From: Teratosphaeria epicoccoides
Taxonomy: Eukaryota > Ascomycota > Dothideomycetes > Mycosphaerellales > Teratosphaeriaceae
Direction of reading: 5' to 3'
DNA length: 64,000 nucleotides
NCBI GenBank assembly: GCA_021401465.1
Contig: JADDMT010000045.1
Location: 124,001-188,000, forward strand
Position 1 is the stretch's first letter. Each line of letters starts with the position of its first letter. Shown one piece after another: positions 1 to 11,639 of this stretch. The notes below the pieces were generated by a model. That model saw nothing but the letters and a program-made list of their open reading frames with translations, had not been told where the DNA came from and did no database searches. The position numbers and the translations under genes are program-made.

Positions 1-983
1 TTACTCGTGTGCCAGGCGGACCGCTTTACGAGGCTTGTGCGGATTCACTGGGCAAAGCGGATACCATATCCATTGGCCAATGGCGTAGGCCTGGCCCATC
101 ATGACGAGCGAAAGCTGTGGTAGCAACAACAGCCTTTGGAAGCAGCAACCAGTCACCGCAGAAACAGACCTAGCTGCACAAGAACGAAACCGCGTGGTAT
201 GCACTTAGTGCGCCATATGCACCCAGTAATCGCGCAGTCTTTAGTAGCGAGGCAAATAATCTGCACATCACTGTCATAACTGAGACTCAAACAATTGTGC
301 TGTGCGATTGGGCAGGTAGGAAGCTCCCTGACCTTGGGAAGTCCTGGAAGTCGGCATTGGAGTTCGATCGAGATATTGGTCGTTGTTGTGGTCATGATGA
401 TTGCGAGCAGTGGTGGTAACTGAGCCGACGGCAGACGCAGATAATTCTATCGATCCGCGCAGACCAGACAGAACGCAATACCAATGGATATACCTGATGT
501 CGCTCTTGCGCATTCCCATTGTTGGATGGACGCTCGGCTGAGGGTACATCTGACCTGCAAACTGCCAATCTTTGCTCTCGCTCTCCTCACGATGTTGTGG
601 TGCACTTGTCACGGGCCGTTCAGAGATCTCACAGTGGCGATCTTTGCTGTCCGCGACTCCTGCTAGTGGCCGATGCTGGTCCCCATCTTGCTCTTTGAGT
701 CCCAACGCTGAGCCCCACGGGAACATCAAGCTGTGCTGGTATCCAGGGGAAGCCTATCCCTGCTCCCTGCGTCACCATCTGCCCTTCATCGAGCACTAAT
801 TGTCGGCCTCGTACGCCTTCCCATGCTGCAGTCTCGGAGAACCTCGTTGACGATCCTCATCTATCTGCTCACTCAGCCCGTCTCCATCAGCCCTTCCACG
901 AGGGCCGTCTGCGCAGTATCCCAAGCTCGTCGACTGGATCCGCCGTCAGAGACGTCGTACTTCCAGTGGTCATGCCAAGCCTA
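1..983. other. Gene-poor flank, no supported gene
   Basis: Only short overlapping open frames occur here on both strands; the longest is about 150 codons on the minus strand. None has a recognisable domain, a good splice structure or a long uninterrupted reading. The stretch lies downstream of the permease stop codon, so part of it is probably that gene's 3' untranslated region. The first 200 bases could belong to a gene outside the window, but nothing in the sequence shows it. Confidence 0.5.
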
Positions 984-2784
984 TCACTGGAAGGATAGGT
1001 CCCGCTTGACTTGCGCCACTGGACCAGTGTATATATATCGTCCGACAAGTGCGTAGTATAATGCTGCCGATAACAGGACTCCGACGAACATTACTGAGTT
1101 CCAATTCATACTAGTGGCATCGACCGGCTGTGCAAGTGGGAGAAACTCGAAGATCCACATTGGCATGATCACACAAAGTGCTGCTATGTTGATTGGAAGG
1201 CCCCATCTACCCAACGACCACCTCCTTGGTGGCAATGGCGCGCCGAATAACCGTCTCCAGACCAGACATGCGATGGTGACAAAGTAGGACGACAGGATCA
1301 AAACGCCACCGAGGCAGTTAATTCTGTTCAAAGCCTCAGTGCTGCCGAGGTTTATGCAGGCCAGAAGAGATGCGATCACGAATGACACCAGGACCGCCCT
1401 AATGGGAATGTTCCAATTCTGATCCACATGCGCCAGCCATGTTGATGCGGGTAAGCCGTTGTCGCGAGCGAAAGACCAAAGTTGTCGAGAGGCGGTGGCT
1501 ATTTCACTGATGCAGCAGGATGTCAGATTAACGATCACGATGGCGCACATCACGCTTGCTCCGCCTTTGCTCCGGACGCCGTTGTAGAATACTTGGAGGA
1601 AAGGCTGGCCAGTAGGCGTTTCGAGCACTGCTTCTGCGTCGCCCAAGGTGAAGATTATTGTGACAGCCATGAGGAAGCCCAAGGCTGCATTGGGTCCGAC
1701 ACTCCACATGATGGACCTGGGCATGTTGACCGATGCATCTTGCAATTCCTCGCTCATGTGCACTGAGCAGTCGTAACCAATGAGCGCTCTTATTGGCGTC
1801 GAGAGCCCGATCATGGCTGCAATACCGGTGGTTGGCCAGCCACTGATGTTGGTGAGATTGAACAAAGCGTCTTGTGGGTGAGCTCGTGGCGAAAGCACCC
1901 ACATGGGAATGAAGATAGCGAAGAAGCCGGCGACATGCAGAATTAGGACGCATGCCTCAACGAGCGGCAGGCGGACGGCAAAGATCGTGTTGAACAGAAC
2001 GGCGAATGCCAGCAAAGCAACGGTGAGTAGCGTCGCGTGCCAGCGCTCGAAGCTGTAGTCGGAAATGTTCAGGGCAATCAGTCCTTGGATAATTCCAGCT
2101 ACCATGAAGGCCACAGCTGCTAAGAATGTCTGCTTTCCACAAGCACATAGCCAACCGGTCAGATAACTGAGCACCCTTTGGTATTTTGGAGGAGCGAATT
2201 CAGACACCCAATGGTATTGACCACCCGCCGTTGGACAAATCGCAGCCATCTCGGCAAGGCCTTGTAGATGTGTATCATCAGTTCATGTCTCTTCAATACC
2301 TCGAAACCTTGGGAGGCGACTTACTCGCATAGATGAACATCATCCCTGTCGCGACTGCGATGTAGCCCCAGAAAAGATCTGCCGTGCCCCCGTCTGTCAA
2401 TACGAAGACGGAGACAGGCAGTATAACCTCCCAGCTGCACACGACTGTGGATCCGAAGCCGAGCACTGCGGTGGCACGTAAGCTCAAGCATGAGTATGCC
2501 GTCGAGATTCAAGCTCACTGGTTATGAACCTGAAGTTTCGCTGGCATCACGATCTTGTCAGCTCACCTAGGGACCTAGCGCTGGGCGTGGGAGCTTACAC
2601 GCAAGACCTGCTTCTTCCCTAAAGTGACCATGTCCCTCCTGTCTGCCTCTGTGCCAATGTAGCGCCGCGGTATCGAGCCACATTGCTCTGGCGCCTCACT
2701 GAGTGTGCTGTCTTTGGCATCTCTATGTGATGAGGTGGCCGCAGCCTGTTTGGAAGAGGCAAACGACATGCTGTGGAGACTCAT
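984..2784 (-). CDS. Amino acid/GABA/choline-type permease (APC superfamily)
   Basis: Plasma-membrane proton-coupled transporter of the fungal GABA/choline permease group, 541 aa in four exons: 2599-2784, 2519-2540, 2325-2465 and 984-2260. The second exon is only 22 nt; it supplies RNFRFIT, and joining it restores the family hallmark that runs from GKKQVLR into MLGFGSTVVCSWE. The next join gives SLAEMAAICPTAGGQYHW, the conserved loop after TM2. About 12 hydrophobic segments follow and the C-terminus is short. All three introns (58, 53 and 64 nt) have GT-AG ends and the total closes exactly to 542 codons. The start is the ATG of MSLHSMSF; the ATG five codons later is also possible. Substrate cannot be read from sequence; Uga4-like GABA and Hnm1-like choline carriers share these signatures. 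Confidence 0.9.
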
Positions 2785-3977
2785 GCTGCCGACTCGATTG
2801 ATTGCGAAGAAGTATGCTCAAAGGATCAATGTATCTAGAGGTCAGAGTCTACGCACGACGGACCCCAAACATGTGAGAAGCTGACCTCTGACGGGGAAAT
2901 TCGAAAATTGCCGGCTGCGTGTGATCGTTTTGTTTGAATTTGGGAATGCAGGGAACACGAGACAGCGCCGACCCTCGCCTCAGTGTTGCTTGAGGTCGCC
3001 GGCGAGCATGGCGAAAGGTGCATTTTCCGGCAGGGGGGAAGACCTCACTCGACAATCCGTTCGAGAGCTGCGGGTCGATCAGGTCGGAGATCCATCAGGA
3101 ACGGTGAAGGCCCGACTGCGTGCTGTCACGTTGCGGCTGCATTGTTTGGCAAGATGCAAGTATAGCTGTCAAAGCGAGCTGAGCCCGGCTATGACAGCGT
3201 GATGCTCGTGGCAGCAAGGAACGACGACGGCAAATGGGGAGCACCCATGTTGCGGGCATTTTCCGGATGAGCTCTTGTGAACCTTAGGACCTTAATAAAG
3301 ACTACCTCCCGCCTTCCACCCACGTGAGGTCCAGGACTTGCACAACGTGTTGCAAATCCCAGAGGGCGCCAGTCCCTGTTCCCAGCCCGCTCTCGTCGAC
3401 GGCATGGCCCCGAAGAAGGTGGAGGACCATCCCATGTAGATGAAACCTCTAAGAAAGCTTGAGCCTACTACAACGGCTTATCTGATACGAACACCAAGCG
3501 CAGAGGTGATCAATTTTCATACATGCGATGAATGCACGCGGTCCAGATATAGCCGACCAGGTCTTCCCGGAACACTGGAGGCTGGTCACCTCGATCGTCA
3601 TGTTGAAGCAACTCTATCCCATGGCCCCCCAGGATGAGGCCTTGTCAGCAGTTTGTAAAGATTCGGTTGCACTCCACGCCTCGATCCTCACCCTCCACAA
3701 CGGAGAAGTAATGCCGCACAAGCCGAGGGCGGTGACAGTCTGTGCAATCTGAGAGCGATACCTATTGACTGTAGGCGGACGTGGAACGTCGTCTGCCGGC
3801 CCGGCGTACCGACACCCCAGCGGGAGTGGGCTGGTGTGAAGTTGGGCAGACTCGTTACCGTTCGGAAGCCGCCTGGGTGGTAGGCTCTCTCGTCTCGTGC
3901 ACGATGCTGCGCACCTGGGCTGACCTTAATGACGAAGATTCCGAACGACGCATCTCGCAGGTCTTTTTTGAAACCTC
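2785..3977. other. Divergent intergenic region, no supported gene
   Basis: About 1.2 kb between the start codons of the minus-strand permease and the plus-strand Pth11-like gene. Open frames are under 95 codons and have no recognisable content. It presumably carries both promoters. I see no clear palindromic operator or repeat. Confidence 0.5.
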
Positions 3978-5400
3978 GTGATGGGTGACCAAGTCGAGTT
4001 CACGGTGCCAGATGGATACTACCCACCCTTCACCGTCATCACCGCGGAGGACCGTACCGGGTGGATCATCATCGCCACAACCATTAGCCTATCGATGGTC
4101 TTTATCTCCGTGGTCATCAGGATAACAGTCAGGTCGACCTTCAAGCACCAATATGGCCTGGACGACCTTCTGTTAGGCGTCGGCATATTGTGTGCTGTGA
4201 TCTACGAGTGTGTCTTGCTTGGGGCTACCACGAAAGGACTGGGCAAAGCGCCGCGCTTGGTCCATCCGGCAGATCTTGAGAGTCTTCAGAAATGCAAATA
4301 TGCGGTCCAAATACTGTCGGTCTCGGGACTTGGATTTGCGAAAGGCTCCGTTTCTGCATTTGTTATACGACTCACGCCTGTCAGGGCACATCGTCGCTAC
4401 ATACTCTGCGTTGTAGTGACATGCATCCTGTGGTCGGTATTGGCAATGCTCCTATGGGCGCTCAAGTGCGACCTCGCCCATCCGTGGGTATACATCGAAG
4501 AAAAATGCACTAGGATAGTAAGTCCACGAACGCTACCTGCCGATCAGACTATTCCTCCGACTAATTTTACCACAGATGGCACGCTCGAACTTCATCTGCA
4601 TCTTGGACATCGTGACCGAGCTTCTGATCTTCTCCAGCACGGCCATGCTCATGTTCAACCTCCAAACTTCTCTAGCCAACAAAGCGATCGTCCTTATTAC
4701 CTTTGGCTTCCGGCTTCCGCTCATAGCTTTCATCGTCCTCCGCATGGTAACCTTCAAGACCGACTCGAATACCCCTAACCTCACACTCTCCGACGATCTC
4801 TACGTTGTCTGGACGGTGGCAGAAGTCAATTACTCGCTGATCTCAGCATCAATACCGCTGCTCAGGCCCTTTTTCAGTGGACTGAACACGCACTGTGGCG
4901 TCGGGACAGCGGCGCAACATCGCACCAGTGTGTCATCGCGGACGGAGAGAACAAGAAGCAATTCATATGTCCGGCCGACCTTGCAGAGTCTGGGCAAAGC
5001 CTCAAGGAATCAGAGTTTGCAATGCATCTTCAGCAGCACCGGCAAGGGCCAGAGCCAGCAAGCCATCGCTCAGGGTGGTAGCAACGTGGAGTGCAAGGCG
5101 GGTCGAGCCGACTTGCAAGAAGCTTACGGCCAGATTGGAGGTGTCACGGAATCATATGCGTATCATCCGACCACGCCGAAGGGGTCAAGCGAGTTTGACG
5201 ACAACGCGCTGGTGGCAATGGGTCCTGCACCATATCTGACGGCATTTGGCAGACCGAGTCGTGACGTTGAAAGCCAACGTACAGATTCAGAGGATAGCCC
5301 GCGGAGAATGGTCATCACGAAGCACGTAAGTTGGCACATCCATCGGGACAGCGCAGATGAAAAGGATGAGGATCGCGAGGACAACGAGAGTCGAAAATGA
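3978..5400 (+). CDS. Pth11-like integral membrane protein (fungal rhodopsin-domain family)
   Basis: Predicted plasma-membrane receptor-like protein of 454 aa in two exons, 3978-4517 and 4576-5400, joined at a phase-0 intron (GTAAGT donor, CACAG acceptor). The extracellular N-terminus is short. Seven hydrophobic segments span roughly residues 25-310, with the family-typical YGLDDLLL after TM2 and a conserved stretch around FGFRLPLIAFIVLR near TM6. The C-terminal tail of about 140 residues is hydrophilic, rich in Ser, Arg and acidic residues, and probably cytoplasmic. There is no N-terminal CFEM cysteine domain. An adjacent in-frame ATG one codon downstream is an alternative start. Members of this large family (Pth11 of rice blast is the founder) sense surfaces or small molecules; the ligand here is unknown. 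Confidence 0.85.
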
Positions 5401-6789
5401 TGTCGAGCCAGACTACTGCTTGACTGAGGAGGCTTTTGAGCAACTCGAGGAGTGGAAATGGACCAGGTCGCCGCGTTGGCACGCATGTATCCTGCGAGAC
5501 TGCTGTGCACTTGGTCGGAAGCCGGCAACCTGACTGTATCCTTCGTATTCTCTGCCGACGGCCGAGATACTCCTCAGGAGCCGAGCAGGCAGCTCGACAC
5601 TGCGATTGAGCTATCTCACCGCGGCCCAGACATTGCCTGCTGATCAGATCCGGTCGGCGGACCCTACGGCTTCGCGCTTCTGCAGATGTGTGGCAGCTTT
5701 TACGTCTTGATCGATGACTCTAGATCGATGAATGCTTCTCAGAAGGGCATTGTACTGCAAGAAGGCGAAGTAGTCCGTATGAATGATAGCCACGCCAAGA
5801 TCTTGATCCGAAGTACCAGAACTTACAAACTGAGATGTCGACTGACGCCCAGCAGGGCGAAGCCGGCTCGCCATCGAGCTCCGTGTGTTCACCGGTCGTG
5901 TCAGCTCTGGCACATGGTTCGTTTGCAGACTGACAGCCCCGTCCCGACGCAACGGATTCCTGCTTCTGCCAATGACTTTTGCGTATCAACACTCAGCGTG
6001 GTAGGCATCATCGACGAAGAGCCCAACAGCCTTCTCGGCCCCCAGACCTGCCCTCTACTCGCCTGCCGCGCCAGGTCTTGCTCCGGAAACTCCAAAGAGA
6101 CTGCGAGTGATCGCAGGGCACCCCACCGCGGCCCTACCAGCTGCTACCGCGGACAGCTGGTGTGTGATCCCGTCCGCGGCGATGGGAACACGCTCGCCGG
6201 CGACGAGGCTTCCGATGGCAACATCAGCACACGCTCCCCTGACGAGACAGTCGGCGGGATGAAGCAGTCCGCCTCGGACTTCTCGTCCGGCAAATGCACC
6301 ATCCTCGACCATGACAATCCTGCGCTCTCGGAAGCGATGCTTCACAATCAGGATTCTCAATTGTGCACGGCGGTATCTAAGGGCCCAAACGAAAAAGAAG
6401 AAAAAGACAGAGGGTCCGCCCAACGAGAGCACATGAGAAGAGGCGCTTCACCCAGAAAAAGAAACAATCCTTTTTTTGCGAGCGCCACGAGGCGACTGAC
6501 TACTGGGTGGGAATCTTGTTGGGTCGAACTGAGCTGCGGCACTGTGTGAAGTTACTCATCACCAAGCTGGCACACTTGAGCTGTCAAGTGTGAGAAAGAT
6601 CCATGCTACCTACCTGCCTCCCTACCTACCTAGAGATTTCTAGAGCAAACCACCATGCCTCGCGACTGACAAATCGCATATAGGAACGCTCAATTCAAAG
6701 TAGAAACAAAACATCTTCCAGCCGACACTCATCTCAAGCGCTCACACAACATAACATACGACAAAATCTCCACCACCTCTCCCACCTAC
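5401..6789. other. Convergent intergenic region with one unassigned open frame
   Basis: The stretch separates the 3' ends of the Pth11-like and Neo1-like genes. A plus-strand open frame of 287 codons (5686-6549) spans it but is rich in Ser, Arg and Cys, has no hydrophobic core or domain, and has a competing 125-codon frame on the opposite strand. I do not call it a gene. Short CCTACCTACC runs lie near 6610 and 6780. Confidence 0.4.
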
Positions 6790-9700
6790 CTACACCCCCC
6801 TGACCTTCCGATAGCTCGGCGGCCTGACCCACCGCCTCACCCATCTCCCCAGCGCTACCGGCCCCAAACTCCCCCCGACCACCGCCGTGAACCTCCACCA
6901 AAACCCCGCCGTCACCAAGAACTGCAGATCGAAATACTCGCCCAAGAACGGCAGGCTTCCGAAATAAATCCCCGCAGTCCCCAGGATGCTGAAAATCATG
7001 ACGGGGTGCCACGTCGTGATCTCCACGGCCACCATCAGGATCTCGTTGAGGACGAGAGCGGAGTAGGAGACTGCGACCATGCGTTGGAAGGAGAGCGGGT
7101 CGGGTGGGGTGCTGGTGGGATCGGGCGCGTCCGGAGAGTTGGTGGGAGGAGTGGTGGTGGTGGTGTGGAGGTATGAGGGGACGAGGAGTTCGGAGCCGCC
7201 TTGGATGATGAGGCCTTGGTAGATGGAGATGGCGACCCAGATGAGAAACGTCCGGTAACTGAGACTCCGGCCCGTGGTGAGTTCCTTGTAGAGTTCCGGG
7301 TAGAGGTTTGCGAGCCCTTCGTCGACGTCTCGGTCGAGGACGAGCGAGAAGACGGGCATCATGGTGTACACGGTCGCATACCCGACCAGCAACCAATCTC
7401 GGTACAACGCCACGGGCTCGAAGCGGCTCGCGACGCTGAAGACCGTCTGGCACACGGAGATGATGAGGCCGCGGTGGATGACGAATTGCGCGAGCTTGGC
7501 GCTGCGTTTGTAGCTGTTCCGTCCATGCCACACGAGTAGCTTCGTCAAGTGCGCGAATTGCGTGATGGAGAAGTCGGCAGCGAGAGAGGCTTGACGGCCT
7601 TCTTTCCCCACGATGCCGACGCCGACGTCGGCGGCTTGGATCATGGAGACGTCGTTGCCGCCGTCGCCGATGCAGGCGACGCGCTTGCCCGTGTAGGCGC
7701 GGATGAGGTGCGCGACATCCGCTTTCTGCGTCGGAGAGCAGCGACATGCGATTACGGCGGGGAGGCGCACGGCGGTTTGGATGAAAGTGTCCCGGTGGTG
7801 TTTCAGGTAGAGCGCGAGAGAGGTTCCGTCAATCAGGAGCGTGGCGTTCGGTTGGCTGTGCAGGAGGGAGAGGGCGTCGAGAGCGGTGGATTTGGATTTC
7901 AAGTTGGAGATGGTGTGGATATATTGGCCTCGGGAAACGAGCTTGGAGGAGACGGCTACGCAGCGCGCGGTCTCGACTTTGTCGCCGGTCAGCATCCAGA
8001 TTTTAATGCCGGCGTTGCGGAGGAGCTCGAGGGAGGGTTTGACGGATGGTTGGAGTTTGTCTTCCACGCCGGTTACGCCCAGGAGGTCGAGATTGGTTTC
8101 GAGGTGATTTTTGACGGTTCGGGACATGGCGGCGTCGCGGTTGTGGAGGCTGAGACTGGCTTCGGAGTAGGCGGTGGCAAAGGCAGCGTATCGTTCACGA
8201 CTGAGGGGTTTGCGGCCGACGACGAGGGTGCGGAGACCTTCGCGGGCCATGTTGCCGGTCTCTTCGTCGAGCCAGTCGTTGGCGGCGACGATGGAGGTCA
8301 TGACTGTGTCTGCGCCTTTTTGGTAAAAGACAATGTCGCTTTCCTCGTCTCTCTCGAGACCCGTATGTCGTAAGAAGCGGACGATGATGCCCATGCGTTT
8401 GCTGTCGGATGTGAAGGGGAAGATGTTGAGGATCTCGACCCTGACGACGGGTCGGTTGGAGCTGGCGGATTGCAGAGTGATGGACTTGCGGTCGCGGTGT
8501 CCCAGGCGAAGGCCGACGGCTTCGGTCCACTGCACGATGGCGATTTCGTCCGGACTGCTGGCTTGGTAGGCTGTCGTCGGCTGCCCGTCCTCGTCCTCCT
8601 CCGTCGTTGGCGTGACATTGTGACACAAGGCAAGCGCCAGAACGAGATCTCGAACACGAGCCCCGATCTCTCGTCTCGTCCTCGTCGTCCCACCGAGCGC
8701 CCCGAACCCTGCCGAAGGGGCAAACAATGCACCTTCTTGTGCACCACCCTCAGGCCACGCGAAGGCCTGCGTCACGTACCCGGCCACCTCCTCCATCGCA
8801 TCACCGCCATAGCTCACGGTCCCAACATGGACTTTGCGAAGCTCCATCTCATTTCGCGTGAGGGTTCCGGTTTTGTCACTCAACAGGTACTCGATGCGGC
8901 CGAGATCTTCGGGTATGGTACTCGTCCTGACGACCGTGCCTGGTATGCCCGCATCTCGATGGATCAACCACGCGTACACTGACTTTCCCATGTCCAAGTT
9001 CACTCTCAGACTGATTGGCACAATCGTGCTGAACAGGATCAGAAATCGCATGAAAGCCACATACCATTCTCTCCTCTGCCCTTCCAGACCCTCGACACGC
9101 TCCAGGAAGACGAGTAGACCTGACAGGAAAGCCGTCAGGAAGCACAGGATCTTCGTCAGACTGTTGATCTCGAGCTCCAGCAGCCCGGTCTTCGAACGCG
9201 AGGCGGAGGTGGACAGCGCGGCGCGTGTCTGAGCGCCGGTGTACACGACGACGGCATGGACGGTCGTGCTGGATGCCAGGACTGTATTCGCCCAGGCTGT
9301 GTTGTCAATCGTGAGGGGCGAAGACTTGGTCGTGCTTTCGGCCGCTCGTTCATCCGACTCGTCCTTGGCGATGTGGGGATCGTAAGCTTGTCGTCTCTGC
9401 TTGGGCAGCAGCTCGATGGTGCCGAGAAAGTCGTTGACCTTCTTGTCTGGCTCGCCCGCCGTGACTCGGAGCCGCATGTATTCGCTGGCGGGGCACGTCT
9501 GTGCCAGCGGTGATGCCAGCCGGAGCTTCCAGTCCGTCTCGCCGTCCAGCTGGTCTGTCCGTATGAAAGCTTCGCCGCCTCCTGACGGATCTTCTGTCGT
9601 CGTCTGCTCGTCCAGCTGCTGCCCATTGGCCGCCTCCCGCCGGACCGTGGCATCTGACGTGGACGTGGATGCTCGCTCGCCCATGTCCACCAGCGTCGTG

Positions 9701-10812
9701 TCGCTATCGGCCTCTCCGTCGACATGATCCGCTGACGCCATGGCTGCTTCCATGGCGACGCTCTTCAGGATGACCACATCCGCGGGCACGCGCTGGTCTT
9801 TGCCCAAGACAATCACATCTCCCACCTTCAGGTCCTTGCTGGGCCTGAATACCTCCATGACACTTGCCGATGGTGCCTCGGCATCTTCCACCGCCCGCTC
9901 GTCTGCCTGCGCCCGGCCCGGTCCGCCGTCCTCCGCCGTCCTCCGCCGCTTCCCTCGTTTTCGCTCCGCGATGCTCTTGATCTTCCTCTTCCTGCTTCCC
10001 TCCCCACCGCGGCCTCCGCCTTGGCTCGGCTCACCAAATTTCAGCACCTTGTACGCCTCGCTGTTTGCCTCATTGTCCCTCTTTCTCCGGTAGATATCGT
10101 CATACGCCTCTTTGCCCAGCGTGATACCGATGACGAAGGCCAGGGGTGCAATGTACGTCATCAAATAGCCGATCCTCAGCGCGGGAATGATTTGGGACAG
10201 GGCGACGAGCAGGAAGTACATGTTGAAGAAGAACTTGAACTCGTTCCACAGTGTGCGAGGGAGGAAGGACCAGGGCGTGTACTTGGCATTGGTGACGGCG
10301 TTCGGAGGAAAGCGCGAGGCTTGTTTCTGGCCCACGCTGATGGTGCGGTTGGCGGAGGGATCGTGCTCGTCGTCGGGCTCGTCGGTGGCGGCAGAAAGCT
10401 GGACCGAGCTGTCCTGGTTCAGAAAGGGTATGAAGCGCAGTATCCCCATCCCATGACTCCTCTCGGGCGTGTACTGAGGTAAGCCCTCCCCCTCCCCCTC
10501 CTCCCCTCCCCGACTTCCCCTCCTCCCCGAGTGTCTCTGGCCGTCGCCCTCATCGTCGCCGACTAGCGCCTCCAGATCTTCCGCGTCTTCGTCTCTCGGT
10601 CTTCTCCTCCCACCAAAGCGCAAGTTGCGCAGCGGTATCCGCCCGCCGAAGTCGTAGCTGATGCGGCCAGAGCTGGCTTGTCGCTGTGATCGTGGGCGCG
10701 GTGGACTTGGGGTCACGGGATGCAACTCGTTCGGATGCACGTCGAGGTCATCGTCGTCGTCGTTGTAGGCCTGCTCGGCGGACGGTTGGTGGTGGGCTCC
10801 AGGTGCACTCAT
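6790..10812 (-). CDS. NEO1: Neo1-type phospholipid-translocating P4-ATPase
   Basis: Aminophospholipid flippase of the Golgi/endosomal system, single exon, 1340 aa (yeast Neo1 is about 1150). After a low-complexity acidic N-terminus (1-170), the Neo1/ATP9 signature appears: WNEFKFFFNMYFLLVALSQ then PALRIGYLMTY (TM1-TM2), diagnostic against the Drs2/Dnf classes. The phosphorylated Asp is in SDKTGTLTRNE at about residue 646, the hinge is at MLTGDKVETA, and GDGGNDVSMIQAADVGVGI precedes TM5. The C-terminal half carries the remaining membrane spans, including FSLVLDRDVDE and LYKELTTGRSLSYRTF, both Neo1-like. An insertion in the A-domain region contains a strongly basic run (near KRKIKSIAERKRGKRRR). 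The reading frame is unusually GC-rich, which explains the many long shadow frames opposite it. Confidence 0.95.
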   Translation of the reverse strand: MSAPGAHHQPSAEQAYNDDDDDLDVHPNELHPVTPSPPRPRSQRQASSGRISYDFGGRIPLRNLRFGGRRRPRDEDAEDLEALVGDDEGDGQRHSGRRGSRGGEEGEGEGLPQYTPERSHGMGILRFIPFLNQDSSVQLSAATDEPDDEHDPSANRTISVGQKQASRFPPNAVTNAKYTPWSFLPRTLWNEFKFFFNMYFLLVALSQIIPALRIGYLMTYIAPLAFVIGITLGKEAYDDIYRRKRDNEANSEAYKVLKFGEPSQGGGRGGEGSRKRKIKSIAERKRGKRRRTAEDGGPGRAQADERAVEDAEAPSASVMEVFRPSKDLKVGDVIVLGKDQRVPADVVILKSVAMEAAMASADHVDGEADSDTTLVDMGERASTSTSDATVRREAANGQQLDEQTTTEDPSGGGEAFIRTDQLDGETDWKLRLASPLAQTCPASEYMRLRVTAGEPDKKVNDFLGTIELLPKQRRQAYDPHIAKDESDERAAESTTKSSPLTIDNTAWANTVLASSTTVHAVVVYTGAQTRAALSTSASRSKTGLLELEINSLTKILCFLTAFLSGLLVFLERVEGLEGQRREWYVAFMRFLILFSTIVPISLRVNLDMGKSVYAWLIHRDAGIPGTVVRTSTIPEDLGRIEYLLSDKTGTLTRNEMELRKVHVGTVSYGGDAMEEVAGYVTQAFAWPEGGAQEGALFAPSAGFGALGGTTRTRREIGARVRDLVLALALCHNVTPTTEEDEDGQPTTAYQASSPDEIAIVQWTEAVGLRLGHRDRKSITLQSASSNRPVVRVEILNIFPFTSDSKRMGIIVRFLRHTGLERDEESDIVFYQKGADTVMTSIVAANDWLDEETGNMAREGLRTLVVGRKPLSRERYAAFATAYSEASLSLHNRDAAMSRTVKNHLETNLDLLGVTGVEDKLQPSVKPSLELLRNAGIKIWMLTGDKVETARCVAVSSKLVSRGQYIHTISNLKSKSTALDALSLLHSQPNATLLIDGTSLALYLKHHRDTFIQTAVRLPAVIACRCSPTQKADVAHLIRAYTGKRVACIGDGGNDVSMIQAADVGVGIVGKEGRQASLAADFSITQFAHLTKLLVWHGRNSYKRSAKLAQFVIHRGLIISVCQTVFSVASRFEPVALYRDWLLVGYATVYTMMPVFSLVLDRDVDEGLANLYPELYKELTTGRSLSYRTFLIWVAISIYQGLIIQGGSELLVPSYLHTTTTTPPTNSPDAPDPTSTPPDPLSFQRMVAVSYSALVLNEILMVAVEITTWHPVMIFSILGTAGIYFGSLPFLGEYFDLQFLVTAGFWWRFTAVVGGSLGPVALGRWVRRWVRPPSYRKVRGV

Positions 10813-11093
10813 GCCTCATGGCGCGATCAGGAGACGTGTCGGTAGTCGGAAGCAGGAAGAGTCGTGCTGTTGCGGAGATGTCAGGAGTTCAGACGTAATC
10901 ATCCAGATTGCTTCCCTGCTCCGCCAGGCCACGACATTCACATGTTCACATGCGGAGGTAGCGCCTCCTGTGGCTGATGCAGCGGCACTGCCCGAACCTA
11001 GCGCCGCCGTGTGCAAAGGAAGCCGCAGCGCGAGACTGTCTTCTTCGCACAATTCCGGGCAATGGCCGACCCACCAGGCATCGATGTTAATGA

Positions 11094-11551
11094 ATGATTA
11101 ACCAAATACGGTGGCGAGTGCCAGACATGGAAGAAGCCGTCTGCTCCATCCTCTGCTACGACCCAGATTGCTTGATGTACATCAAATTCAACCGAGATGG
11201 CCCCGGTGAGGTATGTCTGTGTCCACTTCCCACTCCATCCCCAACTCCCTGCACCTCGCCCCCTCCGCCTTCGACGCCCCCCGCACTTTCACCCTCACGC
11301 TCGAAAAAGGCATCTCCATCCCGGACCCCAGAATTGGCCCCGACGACTTGAAGATGACTCCGCGCTTCGCTCTCCGGCTCCTCTTGGACCAGTCTCCGTG
11401 TCCGACGCGGGAGCACATGAAGATGGAGATGGGGGGCAAGGGCTGGGCGATGAATGATGAGGCGGGGAGGGAGGGGTGGGGGTTGTGGCGGGGGAGGCTG
11501 ATGGGGGAGGGGCCGCGGAAGGATCCGTTGGAGGCGAGGACGTATTTTTGA
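11094..11551 (+). CDS. Possible small hypothetical gene
   Basis: Two adjacent coding-like pieces on the plus strand. The first runs from ATG 11094 to a GAG|GTATGT donor at 11211 and encodes a Cys-containing acidic segment (CSILCYDPDCLMYIKF). The second, in another frame, ends with ARTYF at 11551. A phase-0 join with the AAG acceptor before 11354 closes in frame and would give about 105 residues, but other joins are possible. No family is recognised. The region is head-to-head with Neo1 and convergent with the MBL-fold gene. It could be a decayed fragment. Confidence 0.25.
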
Positions 11552-11639
11552 CTAGGTGAGGGGTGACAGGTCTGCTGAGAGGCAAACGGTACCACTAAGA
11601 AGGCAGATGATGCGGATAGGAAGCTGCCTCAATCATCAT

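Noticed and set aside
5686..6549. 287-codon plus-strand frame between the Pth11-like and Neo1-like genes
   Set aside because: No domain, no hydrophobic core, competing opposite frame and atypical composition; not enough to call a gene.
7201..9727. Several long plus-strand frames (up to 274 codons) opposite the Neo1-like gene
   Set aside because: All are shadows of a GC-rich conserved coding frame on the minus strand and none has a domain.
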